Below are positions 35,903-45,801 of a stretch of 64,000 nucleotides of DNA, in pieces (position 1 is the stretch's first letter; every line of letters begins with the position of its first letter). The stretch comes from Pararge aegeria (taxonomy: Eukaryota > Arthropoda > Insecta > Lepidoptera > Nymphalidae): positions 7,750,001 to 7,814,000 of the forward strand of contig NC_053182.1 in NCBI RefSeq assembly GCF_905163445.1. The letters are read 5' to 3'. A program made the position numbers and the translations under genes. Below the pieces are notes generated by a model that worked only from the letters and a program-made list of their open reading frames with translations, did no database searches and had not been told where the DNA came from.

Positions 35903-35960
35903 TTTTTATTTATTTATTTATTTATACTCTTTCTTTGTACACCACTCAGAAAAATTAGAC
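35903..35960 (-). repeat. LINE 3' tail, left fragment of an interrupted copy
   Basis: TTTATTTATTTA tail complement followed by ctctttctttgtacaccact and cagaaaaatta. This matches the copy at 43,979 (cttttattgtacaccacaga, gaaaattta), after which the other copy continues with sequence that here is found only at 36,651. Confidence 0.6.
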
Positions 35961-36650
35961 AAAATAAATAACTGTTTAAAAAAAACTAAAAAACACGCTT
36001 TATATAGAAAACCGAACTAAAAAAATAGAAAATAAATTTTAATAAATTTAAATTAAGAATAGTTTATTCACACTATTATTAATTTATATTTATTGAAATT
36101 TTTAACACCATTCTTAATTTAAATTTATTAAAATTTATTTTCTATTTTTTTAGTTCGGTTTTCTATATAAAGCGTGTTTTTTAGTTTTTTTTAAACTATT
36201 ATTTATTTTCTACTTTTTAGTTTGGTTTATTTTAAACTTTTTTTTGATCTAATCTACTATCAATTCCGTGATAACTTATTTAAAACAGCCCATTAAAAAG
36301 TAACAGCTAACGCCCTCTACCATCTAGTAGTTTAATGTTTTCTGTGGAATTTGTTAGTTGTCTGTTGGAAACGCCATAGGTTTTTACATTTGGGTCTAGG
36401 GTTTTTTACATTTGGGTCTAGATGGCGCTGTAGTAATTGTAATTAATAGTTGGAAAAAACTAAAAAATCTTATTTTTTATATTGAAAATTGGAATAATCT
36501 TCTCAGATTAGTGTATTGTCATCGGTCCTCGATATGTCTACAAAGTTTGAATCAAATCTGATCGTTCAAAGTGGGTCAAAATCGCGCCCAAAGAATTCGG
36601 TTACAAACAAACATACAAACATACAGGTGAAGCTAATAAAAAGCATGTAA
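35961..36650. mobile_element. Inserted element with an 87-bp-arm palindrome
   Basis: About 690 bases separate the two halves of a LINE tail. The left end is the large palindrome (arms 35,974-36,060 and 36,110-36,196). The right part contains gatggcgctgtagtaattgt, ctacaaagtttgaatcaaat, atcgttcaaagtgggtcaaa and ends in aggtgaagctaataaaaagc plus an A-run, which resembles a retroposed LINE 3' end. A 22-base tandem duplication (tttttacatttgggtctag) is at 36,378-36,422. Confidence 0.55.
35974..36196. repeat. Perfect palindrome, 87-bp arms, 49-bp spacer
   Basis: Arms 35,974-36,060 and 36,110-36,196 are exact reverse complements by direct reading (outer ends gtttaaaaaaaactaaaa and ttttagttttttttaaac; inner ends ttaaattaagaat and attcttaatttaa). 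With the 2-mismatch extension to 35,961 the arms reach about 100 bp. Transcripts would form a long near-perfect hairpin. Confidence 0.95.
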
Positions 36651-36740
36651 AAAAAAAGAACAAATACATGAAGAATGAAGCAGGATTCAAAATGCGGTCT
36701 TATCGCTAAGTAGCGATCTCTGCCAGGCAACCTTAGGATT
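36651..36740 (-). repeat. LINE 3' tail, right fragment of the interrupted copy
   Basis: Contains atgcggtcttatcgctaagt, agcgatctctgccaggcaac. The intact copy at 43,979-44,110 has ggcggccttatcgctaaat, agcgatctcttccaggtaac in continuous order with its 5'-like part. Confidence 0.65.
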
Positions 36741-37561
36741 AGGAAAACAAAAAAGAAAAACGAATAGGTGGGTTATACTATTTAGTACATACATACAAAT
36801 ATCTACTAATATATAAAATATAATACTAATACATAAACCAGACTACACAAATAAGTACAACAATACTATTGATAAATATAAAAAATAAATATACTAAGTA
36901 CCTACTCGTCATACATATTTTGACATACCATAAATACTTAAATATGAGTTTGAGTAGATAAATAAATAATAATAGTCGTCTTTACTGAGCGAGATAATGA
37001 GCATTAACAGCATTTTTAAATAAGTATGCCCAGTGACTTCGACTGTCTTATGTTCAATGGGAGTGCATTCCACAATTCAGTAGCTTTGACAGTAAGTAGG
37101 TATGTTTACCTATTTAAAAAGGAGCTGTAATCAAACCGCAAGGGTGGTTAAAAAGCGCAATATTTTTAGCGAATAGCGACAAATAAAGAGCAGAGTGTCT
37201 AATTAGGTAATTTACCGTAATTGCCAGCCCCAGATTGGTTTTTTCGCGTCAACAACGTCCCACGAGACGGCTCGGTTGCTCTAATGAACGTGTCTGGCGC
37301 TAAGAAAAATAAAATGCCGTGTACACAGTGCACTCTCCTTAATTATTCCTAGCGAATATCTTTTAAATGACTTCAACTGAAGCAATATAATAATAGCTCG
37401 TTTTTTATTGCGGTTTTTCTCGCATTAACCATGAGTAGCGTGATGCTCATTTTAGCTCAGGAATTTATATGTACTAGACCAATTCAAAAGTTTTTTTTTT
37501 GTTTTCATAAGTTTACGCTGGTGTAAGCACAACTAAATAATCGACGACATAACTAAATTAT
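36741..37561. other. Intergenic DNA with a candidate island
   Basis: AT-rich up to 37,100. The segment 37,110-37,330 is G+C-richer and non-repetitive (ttgccagccccagattggtt, cgtcccacgagacggctcgg) with TAATTA/CTAATTAGG homeodomain-like sites. No exon. Confidence 0.35.
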
Positions 37562-37840
37562 AGAAATCGTCGACGAATACGTATACCTGGAACACAAGAT
37601 CCAGGTCGTTCCAATTTCGAGAAAGAGGTGAACCACCGAATCCCACTTGGGGAAAATCCGCGACATCTTTTCGTCCAAAAAGAAGTCGCCGATTCAGTGC
37701 CTTCAACCAAAGTCTTTCTACAGTGCGCGTTGCCAGTGACTTATGGCTCCGAAGTGTGGTCGCTGAATATGGGTCTCATACATAAGAAGGTTTAGAGTCA
37801 CTCAGCGAGCGATGGAGAGAGCTATGTTCGGAGTACGGGC
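37562..37840 (+). pseudogene. RTE-like LINE reverse transcriptase remnant
   Basis: Translation shows VDEYVYLEHKIQ, then after a frame change LRDIFSS, VLPVTYGSE-like (plus strand gcgttgccagtgacttatgg) and MERAMFGV. This is the order of the thumb-side region of RTE-type LINE polymerases (YVYLG..I, L.K..., YG.E.W, ..RAMLG). Several frameshifts and stops make it dead. It lies tail-to-tail with the minus-strand gene at 37,923. Confidence 0.75.
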
Positions 37841-37903
37841 CGAAGCCATAACAATCTCCTTTAGGACTCAAAAAGAACAATTAGATAAAGAAATCTCTCA
37901 TAA

Positions 37904-37909
37904 TTTATT
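37904..37909 (-). terminator. Poly(A) signal of the two-exon gene
   Basis: AATAAA on the minus strand, 13 bases after the stop codon at 37,923-37,925. The placement supports the gene model but is tighter than the usual distance, and AATAAA is frequent in AT-rich DNA. Confidence 0.45.
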
Positions 37910-37922
37910 GCATACAATGAAA

Positions 37923-39436
37923 CTACATTTCCGAAGTGCTGGGCTCGATAACTGGTGGATGTTGGATGTTGGACTTCCTCAGATCATCATTCAGCAGGAT
38001 CAGCGTCTCGTAATGCTCGGCGGAAGCGTCCAACAGCTGGATGCAGGCCCTCACCTCTGCGTCCTGCCTGTCGCGTTCAATTTCCATCGCTGCATCAGTC
38101 GCTTTGCTCACTGTCAGCACATTTTCCACCATCTCGTCTAGCCTGGGAAATAGATTGCCATCATCATCCGCAGCCAATTAACGTCGCACTACTGCACTAA
38201 GGGCTCCTCTCTCACATTAGAGAGGGAGTAAGACCTTTGACTTACTATGCCTAATGCAAGTTGAAAGTCAGGTATTCCGTCAATAATTCCTGAGCACTAG
38301 CCCAGAGTCAAAAAGTTGGCGTTGTCGATCCCCGTGCCTCTCAGATTGTTGTCTATCGCCGTGCCTCGATTACCTAACACCGTCGCTTTGGGTATAATTC
38401 ATTAAATCTGTACTTATTTGAAAAAATTGCAGGCTAACTGGCTGACTTATCTTTCCACGCACAGCTCGAACAGAGAGATTTCTATAAATTAGAATAGCTA
38501 CTAGCGATATATAATACATACCGCCTTTGGATTATACTTCCCTAAGCCCTTCTCAATACGAGATATGATGATGAATGTACTTTTGTCTTTGTGTTCCCAT
38601 TTTTATTTTGTTTGCTTAAATGCATAGCTTCACCGCAGTGTCTAACGTGCTTAGTTACCGGCGGCGTTCAAGTTTGTGTCTTGTGAGCTACCATGAATCT
38701 TGGGTGAACGCCCGGTTTTTGTGATGGGTCGCACGCAGAATGCAATTATGTAAGACGCTACGGGCGCAGGTTGGATACCGTGGTGCTTGCCTTAACTTTT
38801 CATCATCTTCATTATCAATCCATTACCGGCCCATCACTACAGAGCACGGATATTCTTTTAAAATGGGCAGGCTTTTGGCCGTACTCCACCACGCTGGCCA
38901 AGTGTGGATTACATAGACTTTACACGCATTTAACTCTCAGGCGAACAGGTTTTCTTTCGATGTTTTTCTTTACCGGTAATACAATTGATATTTAATTGCT
39001 TGAAACACAAATACTACATAAGAGATGCGTGCCGGTGATTAAACTCGTTCTTGCCTCATGTATTACCAAAGTAAGTACCAATAGCTTACCACCGCTTCAA
39101 TAGTAAACCCACATTGGAGCAAAGTGCTAGTTCTAAGGTTCTATGTCCTCTGTAATGAGTATGAGCATACCCCGCTCCCATATAAGGTACAGTTACTTAC
39201 TCGCGCTTCCGCAGTTCCAGATAAAGACAGAAGAACAACACCAGCAACGTTACCAAAGAGGCATTGAGCTGACTCCACGTGATGCTCAGATCCACGATGT
39301 GGAACCGCGAGATTCGGACCTTGGGAACCACGTTCCACACTGAAAATCCTGGTATCAGCAGTGTGAGTGGTAGTGCGAACACTACTAAGCCCACCACTAC
39401 CGATACCGCATCGCAGTCGTTTTTAGTGGTTGACAT
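37923..39436 (-). CDS. Small two-pass membrane protein, 151 aa, two exons, unknown family
   Basis: Inferred gene with exons 39,201-39,436 and 37,923-38,142 on the minus strand. Exon 1 starts at ATG in the context AGTAATGTCAACC and ends in GA before a consensus GTAAGT donor. Exon 2 follows TTTCCCAG and begins with G, so the split codon becomes GAG (Glu79) and the frame stays open to TAG. The product has two hydrophobic segments (about residues 11-31 and 58-74), a short loop between them with an NAS glycosylation-type site at 56-58, and a basic LRKR after the second segment. Residues 80-130 form an acidic, probably helical or coiled region, and the tail is Pro/Ser-rich. The 1,058-base intron holds a SINE B copy. 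Both exons are G+C-richer than their surroundings. I do not recognise the family. An extra 5' exon cannot be excluded, and the exons might belong to different genes. Confidence 0.55.
38795..39100 (-). repeat. SINE family B copy in the intron
   Basis: Order on the plus strand: tcatcttcattatcaatcca (tail side), ttaccggcccatcactacag, accacgctggccaagtgtgg, gatgtttttctttaccgg and the head complement agcttaccaccgcttcaat. Diverged copy. Confidence 0.75.
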
Positions 39437-40429
39437 TACTTTTTATATCGAAACATTCGGATGTTACCTATTAGCCCTGTACCTTCCTAGTACAACTCAA
39501 AGAGAATTTTTAGGAATGCCGACGTTTATACACTTGCTCAAAGAATAATTAAAAAAAATTTATGTATTGCATAATGTAAATGACATATTTGGCAGATTTG
39601 TCCTTTGTCAAAGGTGTTTGTACCATACCACGTATGTTCTGTTACAAAGAGGATATAAATACTACATTATACACAATATTTTAATGAAAAAGGTTTTGAT
39701 TAAATCTTCTAAGAACAAATTATTCTTAGGATCTTAACCTACATCTAACATAATAATAAGGCAGGTATGGAATGTCAATAAGGATACGAATTGTGCAAAC
39801 ACTGCAGCAATTTAAGCAATTTAAGTTACTTATTAGGTACCAAGCAGACACTTACCTAATTTATTAATAAAGATACATTAGGTATATTTTACGTTAAGTT
39901 TTATCTTCGTAAAATATTTTGTACCTAACAAAAGTTTTTTTTTATCGTGTTTACGTGTCATGGGCACCTACGTAACGTTATTCTGTTATTTTATAATAGA
40001 TTTATATAGAGGGCCGAAATCTTTCCCAGTTAAGTTCTTTATATGAGATACACTAAGGGCACTAAGCAGCAGCCTTCTCATCACTATAACAATCAATGGT
40101 ATCGATTGTAGTATAGTAGAAGAGAAGACTTATAGAACATCACCGGGGAAGTAAGCTTTGACTTCTGAAGCAAGAACGAGATAAAGGGCATCCCCTTCGA
40201 CTCGATACTTGACGGCTAGCAGCAGAAATCACTCTTTTTTTCATAGCAGTTAAGACGTGAAACAAACAATAAAACCTTTCAAAAATGAATTTTCTAGACA
40301 AAAAAACCGTAGGTTATAGTCCATTAGATAGAGTTGAGAGACAGCAAATGAGTTCAGAGCCGTTGTCCTCAACATGTGACGCGAGCCGACACTTGCAGAG
40401 CATATCAATTTCGAGTAGGTACACACAAT
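39437..40429. other. Intergenic DNA upstream of the two-exon gene
   Basis: Would contain the promoter of the minus-strand gene at 39,436, but no distinct core element is visible. The plus-strand frame at 39,279-39,548 is the shadow of exon 1 running on. Confidence 0.45.
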
Positions 40430-40765
40430 AAAATCGGACGGTCTCCGGAGAGGGCTTAAACGATTCGCCGTTTTGTCTCGGGCCCAGCTGCGTAATGACC
40501 GGAGCAGGAAAAAATTGTCAGCAAGAAAACGAGAGGGTAGTCGGGGTTTTATGTGTGCGCGGCATCTGGCGGCACCGGCGCTCCTAACGGCCTCTGCTTA
40601 CCTCGCAAAACCCGCGCCAATTTTATTTATCGAAAATATAAACCGATTTGCAGAGCGTCGTAAATCCGCACGGCCGATTTATAGCTGTTACCAGCCGCGC
40701 CTAAGACAAACTCGACTCTTAAAACTTTTCTCGGCTAAGATATATCTCAGCTTGATGACACTGTA
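40430..40765. promoter_or_regulatory. Candidate conserved noncoding island
   Basis: G+C-rich, non-repetitive block (catctggcggcaccggcgct, ccagccgcgcctaagac) with an Arg/Lys-rich 99-residue plus-strand frame at 40,473-40,772. The frame's composition is what GC-rich noncoding DNA gives, and it has no domain or splice support. Regulatory role is inference. Confidence 0.25.
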
Positions 40766-41277
40766 TTTGTAGTTTGAATGTATGCAATTTGTAGATAATC
40801 GTGGTTTTTAAAATATCAACCTACATGTCTCTCAGTATTACCTATTTGTACTTACCACCTACCGATTTATTTATTAGAGTAAAACTATTTCTTTTAGTCC
40901 ACCTTTAAGTCTGATAAAAGTTTAATAGGTAAGTTGCAGTTTTTCTCCTTTAGACGTCTCAACTCAAATTTCGTCACGATCGTGTTCACTTAGCGGCGCC
41001 AATGTGAGCGATCCTTCGCAAATGTTTGTCTTGCCGGAACAATGGAACTTCGCTTGTTTGTGCTTGCAGCACATCTTTATACCGCAGAGGCTAGACGCCT
41101 TGTTTCCGGTTGCCATCTTGATGTTCGGAGAATGATGCGCTTTGCAACTCTCGCGTCAGACATGCGAGAGACATGCCCACACCACAGACAGCTGCCGCCT
41201 CATCAAGTAGGTATGTCTCGATACCCCAGACATTTGCTCGCCGTAATATTTCAGTATGTCGAACACGATCCGACCAT
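40766..41277. other. Intergenic DNA, no gene seen
   Basis: Two overlapping frames on opposite strands at 41,042-41,303 show no recognisable domain. They run into the SINE A copy that follows, so they could be part of a decayed mobile element. Confidence 0.4.
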
Positions 41278-41400
41278 ATAAACATCCAGACACTTAAAAA
41301 CATTCCTGTTCATCACACAAACTTTTTCCAGTTGTGGGAACTGAACCCACGGCCTTGGGCTCAGAAAGCAGGGTCGCCCACTGCACCAAACGTCCGTCAA
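41278..41400 (-). repeat. SINE family A copy, truncated
   Basis: Holds catccagacacttaaaaac, gttcatcacacaaact, box B complement gtgggaactgaacccac and the head complement aaacgtccgtca. The 3' half of the SINE is missing. Confidence 0.85.
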
Positions 41401-42434
41401 TACTTTACAGTTAAATAGGTACATAACAAGTAGATACTTTTAGAAACTAGATGAGGCATATGGACAGCACGCTACCAATTACATAAATAGGTGAATTTTT
41501 CTTGGCACGTAAACGAGATATTCAAATTGATTAGATACCTACCTACATATCTACATTACACATAAGTAACTACCATAGAATTAAGCACATACAGAACCCT
41601 TATTCAGCAATTATTGCATGCAGTGCATCGTGTCCATAAACAGTAAAAACGCCCCGCGCACATCTCACTTCACAACCCACGGAATGATGCTAGCTCACAA
41701 ACTTTCACATTTTCTCCGTTTTATGATTAACGTTTGGAAAATTAGAGGTTTAATAATTACTGTCAACTGCTAAATGTACTGAAGTGACTAACCGCCTGTT
41801 CAAGAAACACTACTAAAGTGGAGTGGTTTTCGATGCCTCAATATTAGCCGTGTACGCGGTTTCTGTATGTTCATAATTCTGTGATACCTACCTACGCCTC
41901 GATAAAAAATTACTTAACAATAAAACTGCGATCGCAGGGAAGTATCGTATTTCGTAATTATTACAAGGGGCGATCATCAGCCCTAATTCATTACCTTTAT
42001 TAAGGGAAAATTGTTTTGGTGAATCCCTTAACAATTTAGTTAATACGCCGCTTTTATGACGCGGCCTATTCCGCCAGCTTAAATTATCGTAGCTACTTGC
42101 TTATTTAGCCACGACTCACGGCTGCGTGTACCTAATCGATTTAACAATAATTATAGGTCATCAATATATGACCATTAACCACATACAAAAAAAAACTAAT
42201 AATAAAATCTGTAACCGTAGATTTATCTCTCTCTTAAAGTTTCTTATTGATACAATAAGTATGGACCTTTGGATGTAGATCAAAACTGCAATTTTACCGC
42301 CATGCCTGTTTCAGCCGCCAAGCAGATAAGCGTGAAAAGTAAAACATCCTAATTGTAAAATTAATCAATCTAAGTATATCAAAGAATTAAGAAAAAAAAA
42401 CCACCCCATCAATGGGATGGCTGAGCTTGGTGGT
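41401..42434. other. Intergenic DNA with a candidate island
   Basis: The block 41,930-42,110 is non-repetitive (aggggcgatcatcagcccta, atgacgcggcctattccgcc) with ATTA-type homeodomain sites. A poly(A)-like run lies at 42,390-42,399. No exon. Confidence 0.4.
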
Positions 42435-42710
42435 CTACCACCCATTTTTTTCAAGTGTGGGATGAGCCCGTGACAACATCATAATGATCATCATATCAAC
42501 CGATAGACGTCCACTGCTGGACGTAGGTCTTTTGTAGGAAGATCCAAATTCTACGGTTTTGTGCCGCTTGAATCCAGCGGCTACCAGCGACGCGCCTAAT
42601 GTCGTCCGTCCACCTCGTCGGGGCTCGACCAACGCTGCGTTTACCAGTGCGAGGCTGCCATTCCAGCACTTTGGGACCCCAACGTCCATCAAACATAAAA
42701 ACTGCACATA
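42435..42710 (-). pseudogene. RTE-like LINE C-terminus and 3' tail
   Basis: Minus-strand frame reads DGRWGPKVLEWQPRTGKR, SVGRAPTRWTDDIRRVAGS, RWIQAAQNRR ... YVQQWTSIG, then stop and a tail with tgatatgatgat-type repeats. This is the canonical carboxyl end of RTE-type LINE proteins (W..DD, QQW motifs from family knowledge). 5'-truncated copy; upstream reading breaks at an A-run near 42,720. Confidence 0.85.
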
Positions 42711-42784
42711 AAATATCAAAAAAAAAAATTGTCGATTTTTTGAAGTACAGAAGGAGGGCGCCCCAGGACGCCGTGGCACTCAAG

Positions 42785-42927
42785 CAGTGGCGTGCATAGG
42801 GTCTTAGGTCAGGATATGCATAAAGCAGATACATGGCATAAAATGGTAAAGATCCCCTCCAATACGAGTTATATAAAATACTTTGGGTAGGCAGAGCTTT
42901 TGTGCATATATGAAGTGCACGCCACTG
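42785..42927. mobile_element. hAT-like MITE, 143 bp
   Basis: Terminal inverted repeats cagtggcgtgca and tgcacgccactg. Flanking 8-base words CACTCAAG and CACCCAGG agree at six of eight positions, as an aged 8-bp target duplication would. Related copy at 52,298. Assignment to hAT rests on CAGTG ends plus 8-bp duplications. Confidence 0.8.
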
Positions 42928-43671
42928 CACCCAGGTTGGGAAGCACTGGGTTAAAATTATTATGACGGTTTTGTCAGACTAATAGACCAATGTTCGGACA
43001 GATAGACAATATCAAATATGCAGTTTCATCTAATTGAACTCTAAGATCCGAGTGCTCGGCAAATTAGTAAAAATTGTTTGTGTTCTGCTACACCAAAAAC
43101 TTTCATTGTTTATTTCTGTAGTTCAATTTAATGTCTTTACTATACTTACTAGTTATCATAACATCCAAATTAGCTAAAGTAGGTACCATACTAGTCTGCC
43201 TTTCGATCTTCGGAAAATAAAAACAACGATTATTTTCACAATAATGAGTATATTTATTACATTACTACAAATGTATAAAATATCAGTCACCTTAAATCTA
43301 ATGATTAGTAATATCATCAAAAATTTTCAGCGATTCAAAAATAAAATTTTATATCGATATACGAAGTGGAAAAGCAAAGCAGTTGATTATTTTCTTAGAA
43401 CAAGAGATTCAATAGCACACAATTGGAACAACGTTTCCTGTTACGCTACGAGGGATTAAATATATACGAGGGGTAAAAAAATAAAAGATTTTATAAATAA
43501 AGCAATGACAGGTTCCAGGTTGGAGCCATTTCAAGTGTAAATGGGCATTTATTCTCACATAGCTTATTTATTCGTACCTTGAAAACGCATCAAGTTATAC
43601 GTGGTGGGAAAAACTGATGCCGGGATAATAGAGACTCAGTCTTAAATTTTAAGCCGTTTAGAAATCGTAAT
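42928..43671. other. Intergenic DNA, nothing recognised
   Basis: AT-rich; 71-residue plus-strand frame at 43,244 without support. Confidence 0.45.
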
Positions 43672-43830
43672 CATTATCGTCATATATCAACCCATTACCG
43701 GCCCACTATAGGGCACTTGTCTATTCCGAAAATGAGAAGGAGTTATGTATGTACCTACCTACTTTAAAATTGACACACCATCATCTATATCAGCCCTTTA
43801 CAGGGCACGGATCTTATCTCAGAATACTAC
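43672..43830 (-). repeat. SINE family B fragments
   Basis: The tail-side block atatcaacccattaccggcc, cactatagggcac appears twice in degraded form (43,687 and 43,790, the second as atcagccctttacagggcac), then the family match fades. Confidence 0.6.
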
Positions 43831-43883
43831 ATGTTTCAACATTAAGAAAATTTTATATTTTTCCTTTGTTAATTTTTCCGAAA

Positions 43884-43978
43884 GAATGAATGAATGAATG
43901 AATGAATGAATGAATGAATGAATGAATGAATGAATGAATGAATGAATGAATGAATTAATTAATTAATTAATTAATGAA
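43884..43978. repeat. (GAAT)n array passing into (TTAA)n
   Basis: About eighteen GAAT units, then about six ATTA/TTAA units, immediately followed by a minus-strand LINE tail. The array is therefore the expanded 3' tail of that LINE. Confidence 0.95.
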
Positions 43979-44115
43979 TACACTTTTATTGTACACCACA
44001 GAGAAAATTTACAGAGATACAAATACAACAGCACAATAAGATAGAACGTACAATTTGGCGGCCTTATCGCTAAATAGCGATCTCTTCCAGGTAACCAAAG
44101 GCATACAAGAAAATG
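43979..44115 (-). repeat. LINE 3' tail (intact version)
   Basis: acacttttattgtacaccac, agagaaaatttacagagata, ggcggccttatcgctaaata, gcgatctcttccaggtaacc. It shows the uninterrupted order of the pieces split at 35,903/36,651 and is also found on the plus strand at 46,485. Confidence 0.75.
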
Positions 44116-44933
44116 TAATAAGAAAAAAAAAAGAAAGAAGTTGCCGAACCAATTCAATCAAGAATCAAGATAATTTTATGTCTCGTGTCGTTTTAGTTCC
44201 CTCCTAGTATGAAATTTGCACGCACGCAATAGTAGGCCCGTTTTTGAGTATTAAAATGGACCTAATTGCCGTACTTTTGCTTGCTTGCAATGCTTAAGTT
44301 CGTCCTAACTTCTACAGGAAAATAATATCAGAAAATTTGTAAAATAATATAAGTACATAATCGTGCGACTCGAGCGTCCGACCTGACAATGGGCATTTCG
44401 CAAACAGTTTCTTTCAATCATCATAATAAATTTATTTAACTTTTACGTGTTCGATATTCGAAAAACACTATGTTGTCTTTTCAATTTTCCATCTGAAATC
44501 ATCAAAGATGTTCGGTAAAGTGTGCCTTACAGATCATCTTCAAGAAAAACCTTCTTAAGAAACAGCTAAACCGAGATAAACTTGTAAGGCGAAAATCTAT
44601 TTCGTTTTAACATTAACTTTGAATTTAAAAAGTACGTTCTAATATTGCGAAGGTAAAATTGCGTAGAGTAGTCAGATTTCAATATGTAAATGAGGATAAA
44701 TATCGTCTCGCCGCAATTATCGTTTCCACACTGTATACGTACCAAAATACTTTTGTCTATATTATTAATAAGCTAAGATAAGTGACATTTTATAATGTAG
44801 GTCGTTTAACAATAAAATACTAAGCCAGATTTTGTTGAGTTGTGTCTTGTCAAGATGCGTCCGTATCACAAAGTCTAGTGTGGACGCTTCTATAAAAAAC
44901 GTACTCGTATATGCCCTGTCAACTTCAGAGTAC
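44116..44933. other. Intergenic DNA, nothing recognised
   Basis: AT-rich unique-looking DNA; no exon or repeat seen. Confidence 0.45.
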
Positions 44934-45160
44934 CTAGTGTGAGATTTCTACCTACGATTACTTATTCGATCGCGTAAAAGTTAACTACGATTTGTATGTA
45001 AATCGAAGGAGTGCCATCTAGAGATAATGCTAGGAAACAGTTTTTTCACTAGATGGCGCTCTTTGGATTCCTCTCAGGGGGCAAGTGTGAGTTTTATATC
45101 TACGTTAACTTAATCATAGTTAATCTTTACGTGATCGAATAAGGTAGAAATTCGCACTAG
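44934..45160. mobile_element. 227-bp foldback/MITE element
   Basis: The left end ctagtgtgagatttctacct and the reversed right end ctagtgcgaatttctacct match, then both continue tattcgatc.cgtaaa..ttaacta with a 9-base indel between arms. Inner arms gagtgccatctaga and agagcgccatctagtg also pair. A diverged single-arm relative lies at about 59,389-59,475. Confidence 0.75.
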
Positions 45161-45334
45161 ACACTCCAAAACCTAACGGGTGTATACATTTTATATTACA
45201 CGCACACTAGACTTCGTGATAGTGATGTACCTACTGACGCCTTACACTGCGTATATATAAGGTGGGAATTAAATTATTTGTATACATAAAAAAATCAACT
45301 AAACTTTTTTCTATTTTTAATTGACGTTCCAATT

Positions 45335-45510
45335 AGATGGCCCACCTGATGGTAAGTGGAAAGCGATTGCCTATAAAACAAAGCAACACTTAGGTTAGGT
45401 TGTTCCAACAACCTAAGGCGTTATTCTTAAGTCTCATGTGCCAGTAATTACACCGGAACACAGCATTGCAGCAATGCTGATTAACGGCAGAAATAAGATC
45501 TACTACTATT
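45335..45510 (+). repeat. LINE 3'-UTR fragment, family C
   Basis: Most complete copy: agatggcccacctgatggta, agtggaaagcgattgcctat, cttaagtctcatgtgccagt, aattacaccggaacacagca, ttgcagcaatgctg, ggcagaaataag. Used here to define the family. Confidence 0.65.
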
Positions 45511-45801
45511 AAAAGCTTATAGCGTAATAATACAATAAACACAAATCATGCCATATAAAATATATATGTATTACATATATGTTATATGTAATATATATAT
45601 TTATTGCTATTTCTTTTTTAATAAAAATTTCTTGACTTAAAGTGACTTAAAGTAGTAATATTGTAAACACTTTTAATACGTTTAAAAACGACAACAGAAA
45701 CGCAAAAAGAGTAAAGCTATAAATTTATAAAAAATAAATAATTGTATTAAAATTTTTCTGAAACGTTTATAATGCTTTAAAACTATGGCAAGTTTGACAC
45801 T
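45511..45801. other. AT-rich spacer with an AT palindrome
   Basis: At 45,560-45,602 the words aatatatatgtattacatat and atatgtaatatatatatatt pair with one mismatch. Otherwise nothing. Confidence 0.6.

Noticed and set aside
40473..40772. 99-residue plus-strand frame
   Set aside because: Same reasons as above; lies in a GC-rich island and has no family resemblance.
42496..42930. 144-residue minus-strand frame that looks like a gene
   Set aside because: Its C-terminal half is the carboxyl end of an RTE-like LINE and its N-terminal half is read through an unrelated hAT-like MITE.
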